A program made the position numbers and the translations under genes. From assembly GCF_015694345.1 (NCBI RefSeq), contig NZ_JADQDC010000001.1, positions 1-64,000 on the forward strand: a stretch of 64,000 nucleotides of DNA. Reading direction: 5' to 3'. This DNA is from Novosphingobium jiangmenense (GTDB lineage Bacteria; Pseudomonadota; Alphaproteobacteria; Sphingomonadales; Sphingomonadaceae). The notes beneath the pieces were generated by a model, which ran no database searches, was not told the DNA's origin, and saw only the letters and a list, made by a program, of their open reading frames with translations. Positions within the stretch are counted from its first letter, which is position 1, and every line of letters starts with the position of its first letter. This document shows positions 34,593-43,440 of this stretch, in pieces.

Positions 34593-35177
34593 ATGGCAAC
34601 GACCGCGCCCACAATCATCGATCTCGCCATTGAAGAGGCAACGCCCGAGGCGCTCGCCCCGTTCGGGCAGGTGATCGGCCGCGTCGATGGCGCGGTGCCG
34701 GTCCCGGTCGATTTCTACAAGGGCGCGGTGAAGATGAGCTACCCGGCGCGCTTCACCTGCGAACATCCGGTGGAGATCACCGTCGCCCACATGGAGCGAC
34801 GCCCCGGCGAAGTGCGCTACATGGAGCGGCACTTCCAGCACACGCAGGCCTTCCTGCCGCTGGCGGGCAAGCCGTTCATCGCGGTGATGGCCCCGCCTTC
34901 GGATGGCGATCTGCCCGACCTTTCGCAGGTGCGCGCCTTCCGCTTCGACGGCAGCGCCGGTTTCGCCATGCACCTTGGCACCTGGCACGAATTTCCCTTC
35001 GCGATCGAGGACGGGACAGACCTCGTCGTGATCCTTTCCAGCCAGACCGGCTATGATCTGAAAGGCAAGGATGCCCAGACCGAGGAGGCCCACGGGCCGG
35101 ACCTCGACAAGAAGGACATCGTCGCCCGCACCGGCCATGTCTTCCGTTTCCAGCTTCCGGAGCCAATCGATGGTTGA
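34593..35177 (+). CDS. Ureidoglycolate lyase (AllA)-family protein
   Basis: 194 aa, fitting AllA (PF04115): EALAPFGQVIG near the start, VAHMERRPGEVRYMERHFQHTQAFLPL, and GTWHEFPFAI. Characterised members split ureidoglycolate into glyoxylate and urea. Here it is not with allantoin genes but leads an operon with the second small-protein/methyltransferase/DUF1838 module, overlapping the small gene by 8 bases. It may act on another substrate, since the cupin fold is adaptable. Apart from the putative imidase-like gene at 63002, no purine genes are visible. Confidence 0.8.
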   Translation: MATTAPTIIDLAIEEATPEALAPFGQVIGRVDGAVPVPVDFYKGAVKMSYPARFTCEHPVEITVAHMERRPGEVRYMERHFQHTQAFLPLAGKPFIAVMAPPSDGDLPDLSQVRAFRFDGSAGFAMHLGTWHEFPFAIEDGTDLVVILSSQTGYDLKGKDAQTEEAHGPDLDKKDIVARTGHVFRFQLPEPIDG

Positions 35178-35526
35178 ACGCACGAACCTTGATCGCAAGG
35201 TCTTTCCCAAGGGCAGCCAGCCCGTCGTCTTCGGTGATCAGACCACCGATGCGCTGGCCGGGATGGTGCTGGCGCTGCTGGGCGAAGTGGTGGTGCTGAA
35301 GGACCGGCTCGATGCCAACGAACGCCTGCTCAAGGCGGCGGGGCTGCACGGGCCGGAAGGCGTCGATGCGTTCAATCCCGATGCCGATGTGCGCGCCCAT
35401 CGCGGCGCATACCGGCAGGCGATCTATGACCGCGTGCTGGGCGTGGCGCGCGATCGCCTCCTGCCCGAAGCGCTGGCCGAACAGCAGGCCTACGAGGGCG
35501 AAGTCGCCCGCGTCGCTGCAGACTGA
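35170..35526 (+). CDS. Small helical protein of the methyltransferase/DUF1838 module (copy 2)
   Basis: 118 aa from ATG 35170. The segment at residues 39-57 (EVVVLKDRLDANERLLKAA) matches the core of the copy at 28746-29105, and total length is within one residue. It is predicted helical with an acidic C-terminus. The genes on both sides overlap it or lie within 20 bases, giving AllA-like, small protein, methyltransferase, DUF1838 in one operon. Function unknown. Confidence 0.75.
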   Translation: MVERTNLDRKVFPKGSQPVVFGDQTTDALAGMVLALLGEVVVLKDRLDANERLLKAAGLHGPEGVDAFNPDADVRAHRGAYRQAIYDRVLGVARDRLLPEALAEQQAYEGEVARVAAD

Positions 35527-35543
35527 AATCCGAGGAGCACCCG

Positions 35544-36728
35544 ATGTCCGAGATGAACCACCAGCACTTCGGCCACGCGGTCATGCCGCAGGCGACGCAC
35601 GATGAACAGGCGATGGAGGACCATTTCCTGGCGATGCGGATGTGGACCAACCGCAATCTCGATCCGCTTGATCGCCGCCTGCTCGATGAAGTGATCGTGC
35701 CGCAAGTAACTGCCAAGACCGGCACCGCGCCCAAGTCCAGCGCGCAAGTGCGTCAGGCGCTCGAGGCGCATCCGCTGCACCAGCTCTGGCTCACCCTCTC
35801 GCTGTTCTATCAGGACCGCATCTGGCAGGTGCTGGACGGCGCGATCGACCGGCAGTTCGAGGAGCTGGCCGCGAAGGTGGATGCGCAGGTCGCCAGCCCT
35901 AAGGGCTCGCTGCACCTGAACCCGGATGTCGAGATTCCGCGCTATATCTCGGCCATCGACCATCACCGCATGCCGGGCAGCTACACGGTCGACACCGCCG
36001 ACAAGGACTTCCGCGCAGGGGCGCTTTATGACCGCTTCGCCTCGACCTATCTGCGCAATCTCAACGGCGGGTGGAAGAACGACGGGCGCGGGCATACCCT
36101 CGCCAGCCACGTCCACGATTTCTATCCGGACCTGAAGCCCGCGCGCATTCTCGATCTCGGCTGCTCGGTTGGCCATTCCACCGTGGCCATCGCGCAAGCC
36201 TTTCCGGATGCGGAAGTCCACGCCATCGACGTCGGCGCACCGATGCTGCGCTATGGCCATGCCCGTGCCGAGGCGATGGGCGTTGCCGTGCATTTCAGCC
36301 AGCAGAACGCCGAAAGCACCGACTTTGCCGATGGCTCGTTCGATCTCGTCACCTCCTCGGCGCTGATGCACGAAACCTCGGCCAAGGGGATGCGCGCCAT
36401 CATGAAGGAATGCTTCCGCCTGCTGCGCCCCGGTGGCGTGATGTGCCACGTCGATGTGCCGCCCCGGCATGAGCACCTTTCGCTGTGGGACCAGATGCGC
36501 TGCGATTTCGAAAGCCACTACAACAACGAACCGTTCATGACCTCGCTGGCGCGGACGGACTGGGTGGAAGTGGCCGAAAAGGCAGGATTTTCGCGCGAGG
36601 TGATCGCGGCAGGCTATCGCAGGGGCACCTTCTTCCTCAAGCCCGAACGCGCCGACTTCTTTACCGAGGGCGATCCGAACGGGCGGACGCTGCTGGGTTC
36701 GTGGTACGCCTGCTCGGCGGTGAAGTGA
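35544..36728 (+). CDS. Class I SAM-dependent methyltransferase with N-terminal extension (copy 2)
   Basis: 394 aa with CGAGGAGCACC upstream. The SAM motif ILDLGCSVGHS is at residues 202-212, and SFDLVTSSALMHE follows. The N-terminal 190 residues share PRY (132-134) and the DHHRMPGSY stretch (139-147) with copy 1 at similar positions, so the extension is a conserved part of the family. The DUF1838 gene starts 1 base after the stop. Confidence 0.83.
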   Translation: MSEMNHQHFGHAVMPQATHDEQAMEDHFLAMRMWTNRNLDPLDRRLLDEVIVPQVTAKTGTAPKSSAQVRQALEAHPLHQLWLTLSLFYQDRIWQVLDGAIDRQFEELAAKVDAQVASPKGSLHLNPDVEIPRYISAIDHHRMPGSYTVDTADKDFRAGALYDRFASTYLRNLNGGWKNDGRGHTLASHVHDFYPDLKPARILDLGCSVGHSTVAIAQAFPDAEVHAIDVGAPMLRYGHARAEAMGVAVHFSQQNAESTDFADGSFDLVTSSALMHETSAKGMRAIMKECFRLLRPGGVMCHVDVPPRHEHLSLWDQMRCDFESHYNNEPFMTSLARTDWVEVAEKAGFSREVIAAGYRRGTFFLKPERADFFTEGDPNGRTLLGSWYACSAVK

Positions 36729-36729
36729 C

Positions 36730-37737
36730 GTGCTGATCGATACGATGACGGGCCTCGGGACCGGCGCCGTGACGCGCCGTGGCCTGCTTGGCGGAGTGGG
36801 TGCGGGCATGGCGCTCGCGGCAACGCCATCGCTGGCTGCGGCGGGCAAGGGGCCGATCCGCCCGCTCGACGTGAACGACCCGCGCGAGAACCTCTATGGC
36901 TTTGCCAAGATGTGGGGCACGATCGGCGCGAAGCCGGTGATCAGCGCCTATCAGGGCGTGCAATATGCCGTGGTCGGCAAGAAGCGCGCCACGCCGCTGT
37001 TCGGGTTCTACGGCTTCGCCAATATCCGCAACGCGATCCAGGGCGATGGCAGCGTCAAGGTGATGGGCAAGGAGTGCGGCTACTTCGTCGATCTGGCCAG
37101 CGGCAAGATACTGGATACGTGGGACAATCCGTGGACGGGCGAACGGGTGGAGACATGGCCGTTCCTCAATGACAAGTTCCGCGGCACGCTCGGCCTGACG
37201 CGCAAGGTCTATGAGGTCAACGGCAGCAGGACGGTGAACAACGATGCCAAGGGCGGCAGCGATGCCGAACCCTTCCGCCTGCCGTGGCAGGTGATCGGCG
37301 ACCAGTACCTGCTGGGGTGGGACTATGCCCACGAATACGTCAACCCGGTGACGCCCGAAGGCTGGCCCAAGGCGTCCTCGGGCCGCATGGTAAACCCTTC
37401 GGAACACTTCGTTCTGTACACTCCGCGCGCCGAGATCGATGACCGCTCGGTGGAATCCGCGCGCTATCACGGCGGCTTCATGCGGCAGGGGCCGTGGTGG
37501 CCGTGGATGAAGATGGGGCAATCGGGCGTCGATGGCGTGCTGATGGGCCGGATGCATTCCTACAAGATCACCGGCACCCACGACGACATCCCGCGCGTGG
37601 TGCTGGACCGCGTGATCAAGGACCGGCCCGACCTGCTGACCGACCCGACCGACGGGCCGGATGCGGGCGTGGTCGATACTTTCGGCAAGTATGCCCGCGA
37701 CGTGCCGCCGGAAGTGGCGGGTTACAGAAAGCCCTGA
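36730..37737 (+). CDS. DUF1838 protein 2 (Tat signal)
   Basis: 335 aa from GTG 36730 (ATG 36745 is the alternative). The Tat signal TRRGLLGGVGAGMALAATPS ends near LAAA-G. The family marks WDNPWTGERV and GPWWPWMKMGQ are both present. Fourth gene of the AllA-like operon. Convergent with an alpha/beta hydrolase gene 8 bases away. Exported to the periplasm on the evidence of the signal; role unknown. Confidence 0.85.
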   Translation: MLIDTMTGLGTGAVTRRGLLGGVGAGMALAATPSLAAAGKGPIRPLDVNDPRENLYGFAKMWGTIGAKPVISAYQGVQYAVVGKKRATPLFGFYGFANIRNAIQGDGSVKVMGKECGYFVDLASGKILDTWDNPWTGERVETWPFLNDKFRGTLGLTRKVYEVNGSRTVNNDAKGGSDAEPFRLPWQVIGDQYLLGWDYAHEYVNPVTPEGWPKASSGRMVNPSEHFVLYTPRAEIDDRSVESARYHGGFMRQGPWWPWMKMGQSGVDGVLMGRMHSYKITGTHDDIPRVVLDRVIKDRPDLLTDPTDGPDAGVVDTFGKYARDVPPEVAGYRKP

Positions 37738-37745
37738 TCAGTCAA

Positions 37746-38708
37746 TTACTTCGCCACGCGCTTGAGGAACGGCATCGCCTTCTCAAGCGCGCTGGCGGGG
37801 CAATCGAGCGGCATCATGTGGCCGCAATTCTCGATGACGACGAGCGCCTTGTCCCTGGCGGCGGCGAGGTCCAGCGCCTTGGCGCCCTCCCGGTCAAGCC
37901 GGGTCTCGTGATCCTGCGCGGACCACAGCAGCAGCGTCGGCGCGTTGATTTTCCTCAGGTCTTCCGGCGTGCGGGCGAGGGGCGTGGACTTGGCAGCGGC
38001 TGCGGCATTGGCCGGATCGCGCAGCATGCGGTTGTTGAGCAGCGTCCACTCCTCGACCAGCGCGGGCGTGACAACCGCTTTGTTTTCAACGTTGTAGAGC
38101 AGGATCTGACGCCAGTATTCGGGCGCATGCCAGCCGGGGTGCCTGGCGTCTTCGGCAAGCGCGTCCCTGAAGGATTGCGGCAGGCCGGCCATGTCGAACT
38201 GGAGCGAGCCGACGGCGATGTTGTTGAGAACGATGCCGTTTATCCGCTCCGGATGCTCGGCGGCATAGGCGGCGGCGGGGACGCCCGCGCTCGACGTGCC
38301 GACGATGACGAAGCGTTTTGCGCCCGCCTTGGACATCAGCGCGTCGATGACCTTGAAGCGGTGTTCCATCGAATAGTCTGCCGCGGGATGCGGGCCGGAC
38401 AGGCCGAGGGGTGATTGGTCATAGCGTACGACCTTGAAATGCTTGCGCAATTCCTTGGCCCAATGATCCCACTGGCGCAGGCTGGCGAAGGAGCCGTGGA
38501 GCAGCAGGATCGCCGGGCCATGGCCCTCGATCACGTATTGCACCCGTTCGCCATCGATTTGCGCGAAGCGCGAACTCTTCGAGGCAAAGCGGGAACTCAG
38601 GGCCAACTCTTCCGAACTCGGGGCCAACTCTCGCGAACTCTCCGGGGGCAAAGGGGTAGCACCGGGGAGCAGGGCGAGGGCGGCGAGGGGGAGGAGCAGG
38701 CGCTTCAT
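37746..38708 (-). CDS. Exported alpha/beta hydrolase with N-terminal heptad repeat
   Basis: 320 aa from ATG 38708. After the signal peptide there is a degenerate 7-residue repeat, SSRELAP-SSEELAL-SSRFASK-SSRF, encoded by 21-base near-repeats at 38570-38643. The hydrolase domain shows LLHGSFASLRQWD, the elbow GTSSAG and late His in ENCGHMMPLD. Third gene of a coupled three-gene operon; the start overlaps the upstream stop (ATGA). The repeat may be a linker between membrane or envelope and enzyme. Confidence 0.82.
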   Translation of the reverse strand: MKRLLLPLAALALLPGATPLPPESSRELAPSSEELALSSRFASKSSRFAQIDGERVQYVIEGHGPAILLLHGSFASLRQWDHWAKELRKHFKVVRYDQSPLGLSGPHPAADYSMEHRFKVIDALMSKAGAKRFVIVGTSSAGVPAAAYAAEHPERINGIVLNNIAVGSLQFDMAGLPQSFRDALAEDARHPGWHAPEYWRQILLYNVENKAVVTPALVEEWTLLNNRMLRDPANAAAAAKSTPLARTPEDLRKINAPTLLLWSAQDHETRLDREGAKALDLAAARDKALVVIENCGHMMPLDCPASALEKAMPFLKRVAK

Positions 38709-39100
38709 CGTGTGCGCTCCGCTTCCAGCTTCATCACCACGTAGCGTCCGTTGTAGTTGCATGACGATCCCTCTGCGCGGGCGAGGTCGCTATCGAATGT
38801 CAATTGCGACAGGCCGAAGAATTCGTGGGAGGTGGTAGCGGCGTGTCCGGGGTCGGCCTCGTAGCCGTAGCGCAAGTGCCAGCGGCCATCGGGCAGGGCG
38901 GTGAGCCGTTCGGCGAAGCTCAGCGAGCGCGAATTGCGCCCGCCGCTGGCGCCGCCCTTGGTGGAGATCACGACACGCGGGGTGCCGCCAGCGTCGGCGA
39001 TTTCCATGTCCGCGTCCCATTCGTAGAGCGTGGAGCCATCGGGGGCGAGGGTGGTGCCGTGGAGCGCCCAGAGGCCGCAAATATCCGGAATTGCTGTCAT
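38705..39100 (-). CDS. Hypothetical protein between two hydrolases
   Basis: 131 aa. Both ends overlap neighbours by 4 bases (ATGA), strong evidence that it is translated. It has no signal peptide and reads as beta-rich (GLWALHGTTLAPDGSTLYEW, WHLRYGYEADPG), somewhat lipocalin-like in pattern, with a late basic strand. Family not recognised. By context it works with the two flanking alpha/beta hydrolases. Confidence 0.75.
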   Translation of the reverse strand: MTAIPDICGLWALHGTTLAPDGSTLYEWDADMEIADAGGTPRVVISTKGGASGGRNSRSLSFAERLTALPDGRWHLRYGYEADPGHAATTSHEFFGLSQLTFDSDLARAEGSSCNYNGRYVVMKLEAERTR

Positions 39101-40056
39101 TTCACCGTCCGGTCGAGCCACAGGCGCAGATCGCGCGCCGTTTCCTCCGGCAGTTCGAGCATCGGGTAGTGGCCGAGATCGGGGTAGTGGATGACGTCGA
39201 CCTTCGTGCCGGAGAATTGCGAAACCGCCTTTGTTGCCAAGGCCTTGGGCAGGACCGGATCGCGATCGCCCCATTGCAGCAGGATCGGCGCGCCGACCTT
39301 CGCCGCATCGCCCGCAGCGCCCTTGGCCCACACCGCCTTCTTGTTGGCCTCCCAATAGGCCTTCACCCGCGCGAAGCCGCCGGGGATGGTGTTGGTCTCA
39401 TAGTACCAGTCGACCGTGGCTTCGGTCAGACGTTCGGGACGCCCGTAGAGTTCGGACAGCGACTGGCGGTAGTAGGCGCGCGGATAGTAGTTCGGCACGA
39501 GGTTCTCGTGCGTCCAGATCATCGCCCACATCAGGCGGCTGAAATCGGTGGGCGGCGGCGCTTCGAGCGGCAGCGCGGACAGCGCCAGCGCGGTGACCTG
39601 ATCAGGATGGCGCGCGGCATAGAGCGTTGAAATCGTTGCCCCGCTCGACGTGCCGACGAGGGCGAAGCGGGTCAGCCCCTTGGCCGCGACGACCTGTTCG
39701 AGCAGGCTGACGACGCCCGGCATCCCGGTGGACGGTGCGCTGTCGGTGGAGAGGCCATAGGGCGGCCAATCGAAGCGGATGACGCGGTACCTGTCCTTCA
39801 GCGCATCGGCCCAGCCATCCCATTCGCGCAAGTTGGTCATCGAACTGTGCAGCATGATCACCACCGGTCCATCGCGCGGGCCTTCGTCGCGCATGTGCAG
39901 CGTGGCGGTGCCGATCTTCTCGAAGGTGGAGGGGGCCGATGCCTGCGCGGCGCGGACCTCTTCATAGGAAGGATTCCACCAGCCGGCGCGCATCGTGCCG
40001 AGCACGGCGGCGAGGGCGAGGGCGAGCAGGCCGACGATCTTGAGCAGGCGCTTCAT
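39097..40056 (-). CDS. Membrane-anchored or exported alpha/beta hydrolase
   Basis: 319 aa from ATG 40056 with GAGGAACC upstream; ATG 40071 lacks this spacing. The N-terminal hydrophobic stretch (IVGLLALALAAVLGTM) looks like an uncleaved anchor or signal. The domain has MLHSSMTNLREWDGW, elbow GTSSGA and late His in PDLGHYPMLELP. It resembles the hydrolases at 37746 and 60300 (same xWD and GHYPxLE marks), so three related enzymes occur in the window. First gene of the three-gene operon. Confidence 0.83.
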   Translation of the reverse strand: MKRLLKIVGLLALALAAVLGTMRAGWWNPSYEEVRAAQASAPSTFEKIGTATLHMRDEGPRDGPVVIMLHSSMTNLREWDGWADALKDRYRVIRFDWPPYGLSTDSAPSTGMPGVVSLLEQVVAAKGLTRFALVGTSSGATISTLYAARHPDQVTALALSALPLEAPPPTDFSRLMWAMIWTHENLVPNYYPRAYYRQSLSELYGRPERLTEATVDWYYETNTIPGGFARVKAYWEANKKAVWAKGAAGDAAKVGAPILLQWGDRDPVLPKALATKAVSQFSGTKVDVIHYPDLGHYPMLELPEETARDLRLWLDRTVK

Positions 40057-40240
40057 GGTTCCTCGCTTCATGCCTTTTCCGGGCCGGAACGGTGAAGCCA
40101 TCAGCCTATGGCGCGGCGGGCAGGGCGCGATGCGGCTTTGCCGCCTGTCCGCGCTTCGGATAGACGGGCTGGCATCATGGCCGGGGCGCGCGCGGTGCAA
40201 CAGCTTGCCATGGCAGATGCCATAGCTTGGGGAACTTCCG

Positions 40241-41096
40241 ATGATCGATCGCCGCAAAGTGCTGACCGGGCTTTCGGTGACGGGTGCGATGCTGGCGGGC
40301 GGGATCCCGGCGCTCGGCCGCCCCGCCAAAGGCGGGTGCGCTCGATGTGACCAGTGCGGAAGGCCGGTTGCGCACCTTCATCATGATGCGCGGTGCGCTG
40401 GACGAGGGGCTGGTGACGAGCTGGGTTTCGGCGCGGTACTATGGCGTGGTCGAGGATCGCATGGACCCGCTGTTCGCGGTGGTCTCGGCAGTGTGGTCGC
40501 GCTACCGGCAAGTGGCCGACGGGTTCGAGGCGGTGAATTTCGAACTGGCCTGGTTCACCGATCCGGTAACCGGCAAGGCGCTGGATACATGGGACAATCC
40601 CTATACCGGCAAGACCTGCAAGGTGCCGACCGGGGGCCTGCCGCCCTCGAAGATCCGCTTCGGCAAGGACCTTTCGTTCCACATCGCGCGCGAGATTCCG
40701 GGGCTGCAGATGGAGCACGACATCCTGCCCTTCGACGTGCGCGGCGATGACGTGTGGGTGACCGAGCGTTCGCGCACGGCGATGACCTTTCCCGGCGCGC
40801 CCCGCCCCTTCCGCTATTCGGAAAGCAACACCTTCCATGCCAAGCGCCACGACCTGACGCGCCCCGGCGCGACGCGGGTGACGAGCGAGGTGAGCTTCAC
40901 CAATGTCTGTTCATGGCGCCCATGGATGGAAATGGGTGACCGCCCCGGCCACCTGACCGCCACCGGCATCGGCCGCCAGAACGCCGACCCGGCCTCGCTG
41001 CCACCCGCGTTCGTCGAGGCGACCATGGCGCGGCGACCGGAGGTGCTGAAGGACCCGGCGGCGGTGCTGCAGCCGCTGTGGGGGGTGAGGGGTTAG
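40241..41096 (+). pseudogene. DUF1838 gene 3, frameshifted after the Tat signal
   Basis: ATG 40241 encodes a Tat signal (DRRKVLTGLSVTGAMLAGGI) that is followed in another frame by the DUF1838 domain (from ALDVTSAEGRL onward to GVRG and TAG). The switch needs loss of one base within about 40329-40341 (AAAGGCGGGTGCG); total length is 856 bases, one more than a multiple of three. The body keeps the family marks WDNPYTGKTC and CSWRPWMEMGD, so it looks otherwise intact. It may be a recent pseudogene, a sequencing error, or a downstream start without signal. Confidence 0.75.
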
Positions 41097-41100
41097 GGGG

Positions 41101-41622
41101 CTAGTGTCCGACTGAAACCCGCCGTTCCATGCCATCGGGAAACGTAGCCGAGATCTTCAGGCGACCGCCAAGTGATTCAATCAGTTTCTGCAGTGTATCA
41201 ATCTGAACCGTACCCATGGCGGCGCTGGTTTCGATCTGCGACAGTCCGCTCTTGGAAATGCCCAGCGCTTCGGCGACTTCCTTTTGCATTCGCCCGCGCA
41301 GCTTGCGCAGTTGCGCGATTGAAACCGGTACGTCGGCGCTGGTTGGCGTGCGTGTGGCAACCAGATGGGCAACCCGCGCTGCCGCATCTGGTGCATTGGC
41401 GAAGACTTCGTGGACGCCTTCCCCGAAGGCCAAGTTCGGACCTGCGGCTATGCCGAAGCCGAGCGGGCGCTTCCACTCGACTTCAACGGAGAAGCCGTCC
41501 GGCAGGTCGATCGACAGAATCCAGAAGCCGCTCGGTGCAGCCGGTTCGCTGACTTCGAACTCGGCTTCTGGATATTCGGCCCGCAAAGGCTCAAGAAGTG
41601 ACAGAAAAGTCTGGAAAGTCAT
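41101..41622 (-). CDS. XRE-family helix-turn-helix protein with N-terminal domain
   Basis: 173 aa from ATG 41622 (an in-frame TTG lies 12 bases further upstream). The C-terminal third carries an XRE helix-turn-helix: VSIAQLRKLRGRMQKEVAEA, then LGISKSGLSQIE. The first 90 residues are an acidic domain of unknown type. Base composition is clearly less GC-rich than in neighbouring genes. It follows a 117-aa gene by 20 bases in an operon-like pair that resembles small regulatory or toxin-antitoxin units; the DNA-binding partner would be the antitoxin. Confidence 0.75.
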   Translation of the reverse strand: MTFQTFLSLLEPLRAEYPEAEFEVSEPAAPSGFWILSIDLPDGFSVEVEWKRPLGFGIAAGPNLAFGEGVHEVFANAPDAAARVAHLVATRTPTSADVPVSIAQLRKLRGRMQKEVAEALGISKSGLSQIETSAAMGTVQIDTLQKLIESLGGRLKISATFPDGMERRVSVGH

Positions 41623-41642
41623 TCCCAAGATCAAAGCTCCAG

Positions 41643-41996
41643 TCAGGGAAGGGTTTTTCCGTCCTGCCCTGGCTTGTCCAGTACGATGGTGCCTTTGCCA
41701 AGGCCCCTTCGAATTTCGATACGGATCGAACCGTTGTGCCCGAAGCTGATGCGGTGACCACGGCTGTCGTAGACTGCAACAACTTCGTTTGAGATACTGC
41801 GCCGTCTGTCCTCTTTGGGAGGATACATCCGACCATCATTTTGCCATCCATCCGGATTATCGGGAACACCGGAGTGTTCGTTTTCAATCCGGACAAGTGT
41901 CTGCTCGAGTAGCAGCTTTGCCTCTTCGATCGAGGCTACGGCAGTGGCAGACATGAGTTCATCGAGAAACAGTTGGAAGCGTTCGCTCCTTTCCAT
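41643..41996 (-). CDS. Hypothetical protein paired with the XRE gene
   Basis: 117 aa. The N-terminus is helical (RFQLFLDELMSATAVASIEE), the centre is polar, and the C-terminus is a beta-like segment (VAVYDSRGHRISFG, IRIEIRRGLGKGTIVLDKPG). No catalytic motif is recognised. Composition is low-GC for this window. A toxin-like role is possible only by analogy with its small-gene/XRE pairing. Confidence 0.6.
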   Translation of the reverse strand: MERSERFQLFLDELMSATAVASIEEAKLLLEQTLVRIENEHSGVPDNPDGWQNDGRMYPPKEDRRRSISNEVVAVYDSRGHRISFGHNGSIRIEIRRGLGKGTIVLDKPGQDGKTLP

Positions 41997-42138
41997 TCCG
42001 AATAGCCTACGGCGCTACGCCGGTTGACGATTTGGGCATTCCTGGTTCCTTTCATTGCCAGATCACTCTGGTAAAGCTGTAGCTAAACCATTCTCCATCG
42101 ATTGTCAAGATCGGACGGCAGTCCCTTGTGCCACTGCG

Positions 42139-43440
42139 CTAGGATCGCGCACGCCCTGCCAGCGCATAGAGTGCGCTTGCGGTCAGGACGCAGGGGACGA
42201 CTACCAGGGCGATGGACCAGCCGACCATGGCGGGGTTGGCGAAGAGGCGTTCGGTGAGGGTGGCGACCAGCAGGGGGCCTAGCGTGGCGCCGAGCAGGGT
42301 GTTGAGGACGAGGGTCAGCGAGATGGCGCTGCCGCGCATGTTGGCGGGGACGAGGGTCTGCAGGGTGGCGAACATCACCGTGCCGACGCAGGCGAAGACC
42401 GCGTTGGACGAGGCGATCAGCACTGCGGCGAGGCGCGGGTCGGGGGCGAGGACTGCGAGCGCCGAGGGGATCGCGCATAGCGGGGCGAGGGTGAGGATGG
42501 TGTAGCGCGCGCGGGTTCGCCCCTGACGCACCGCCCGGTCGATCAGGAAGCCGCCGAGCAAGGGGCCGGTGGCGGAGAAGGCCATGGCGAAGGGGCCGAG
42601 CCAGGTGCCGAGGAAGGCGGGGCTGACGCCATGGCCGCGCAGCAGCAGCGTCGGCGTCCACGCCCCCGCGCCATAGGCGGCGGTGAAGCAGATCGCGAAG
42701 GCGAGGTAGAGCGGGACGGTGGTGGCGCGGTTGGTCCAGAGCCAATGCAGTTCCGCCTTGCCCGCGACGCCCTTGGCCGAGGACGGGATGGCCGCGCCCT
42801 TGCGCTCCGGTTCGTGGGTGAGCAGGGCCATCGCGGCGGCGACGCCGATGCCGCCTGCGCCGAACAGGACGAAGGCGATGCGCCATGGGGCAAGGCTGGC
42901 GAGCAGCGGCAGGTCCGCGAAGGCACCTTGGGCGGCGTGGGTGAGGACGAGGCCGGTCAGCGTGATGGCAAGGCCGTTCGCCAGGCCCTGGCCCATCATG
43001 TAGAGGCTGATCGGGCGGCCGCGGCGTTCGGGCGGGAACAGGTCGGCGATCAGCGAGATGGCGCAGGGGCCGAGCGCGGCTTCGCCAAGGCCGACGAGCA
43101 GGCGCGCGGCGAAGAGCGAGCCGAAGCCTTGGGCCAAGCCGCTGGCGATGGTGGCAAGGCTCCACAAGCCGATGCCGGTGGCGACGAGGCGCTTGCGCGA
43201 GATGCGATCGGCGAGCAGGCCCATCGGCATGCCCATGATCGCATAGAACAGGCCGAAGGCGAGGCCCTGGAGCAGGGCGATCTGTTCATCGCCGATGCCG
43301 ATATCGTGGCGCACCGGATCGACCACGATGGCCAGCACGCCGCGATCGATGACGGAGAAAACTCCGGCGAGGAACAGCAGCGAAACCATCCCCCACGCGT
43401 GCGCGGGGGATGGCCAGCGCGCTTCTTCGGGCGCGTTCAC
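42139..43440 (-). CDS. MFS transporter (aromatic-acid/spinster-like)
   Basis: 433 aa from a GTG start overlapping the kinase stop (GTGA). About 12 helices; SVIDRGVLAIVVDPVRHDIG in the first helix-loop and GLLADRISRKRLVATG as the MFS signature resemble the sphingomonad spinster/hexuronate-type group. Third gene of the operon hydrolase-kinase-transporter. It probably imports the compound that the kinase-like enzyme phosphorylates. Confidence 0.87.
   Translation of the reverse strand: MNAPEEARWPSPAHAWGMVSLLFLAGVFSVIDRGVLAIVVDPVRHDIGIGDEQIALLQGLAFGLFYAIMGMPMGLLADRISRKRLVATGIGLWSLATIASGLAQGFGSLFAARLLVGLGEAALGPCAISLIADLFPPERRGRPISLYMMGQGLANGLAITLTGLVLTHAAQGAFADLPLLASLAPWRIAFVLFGAGGIGVAAAMALLTHEPERKGAAIPSSAKGVAGKAELHWLWTNRATTVPLYLAFAICFTAAYGAGAWTPTLLLRGHGVSPAFLGTWLGPFAMAFSATGPLLGGFLIDRAVRQGRTRARYTILTLAPLCAIPSALAVLAPDPRLAAVLIASSNAVFACVGTVMFATLQTLVPANMRGSAISLTLVLNTLLGATLGPLLVATLTERLFANPAMVGWSIALVVVPCVLTASALYALAGRARS

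Noticed and set aside
34593..35177. Part of an allantoin degradation cluster
   Set aside because: Only the AllA-like gene, and a distant PuuE-like gene 28 kb away, are present; no allantoicase, urease or uricase genes accompany them.
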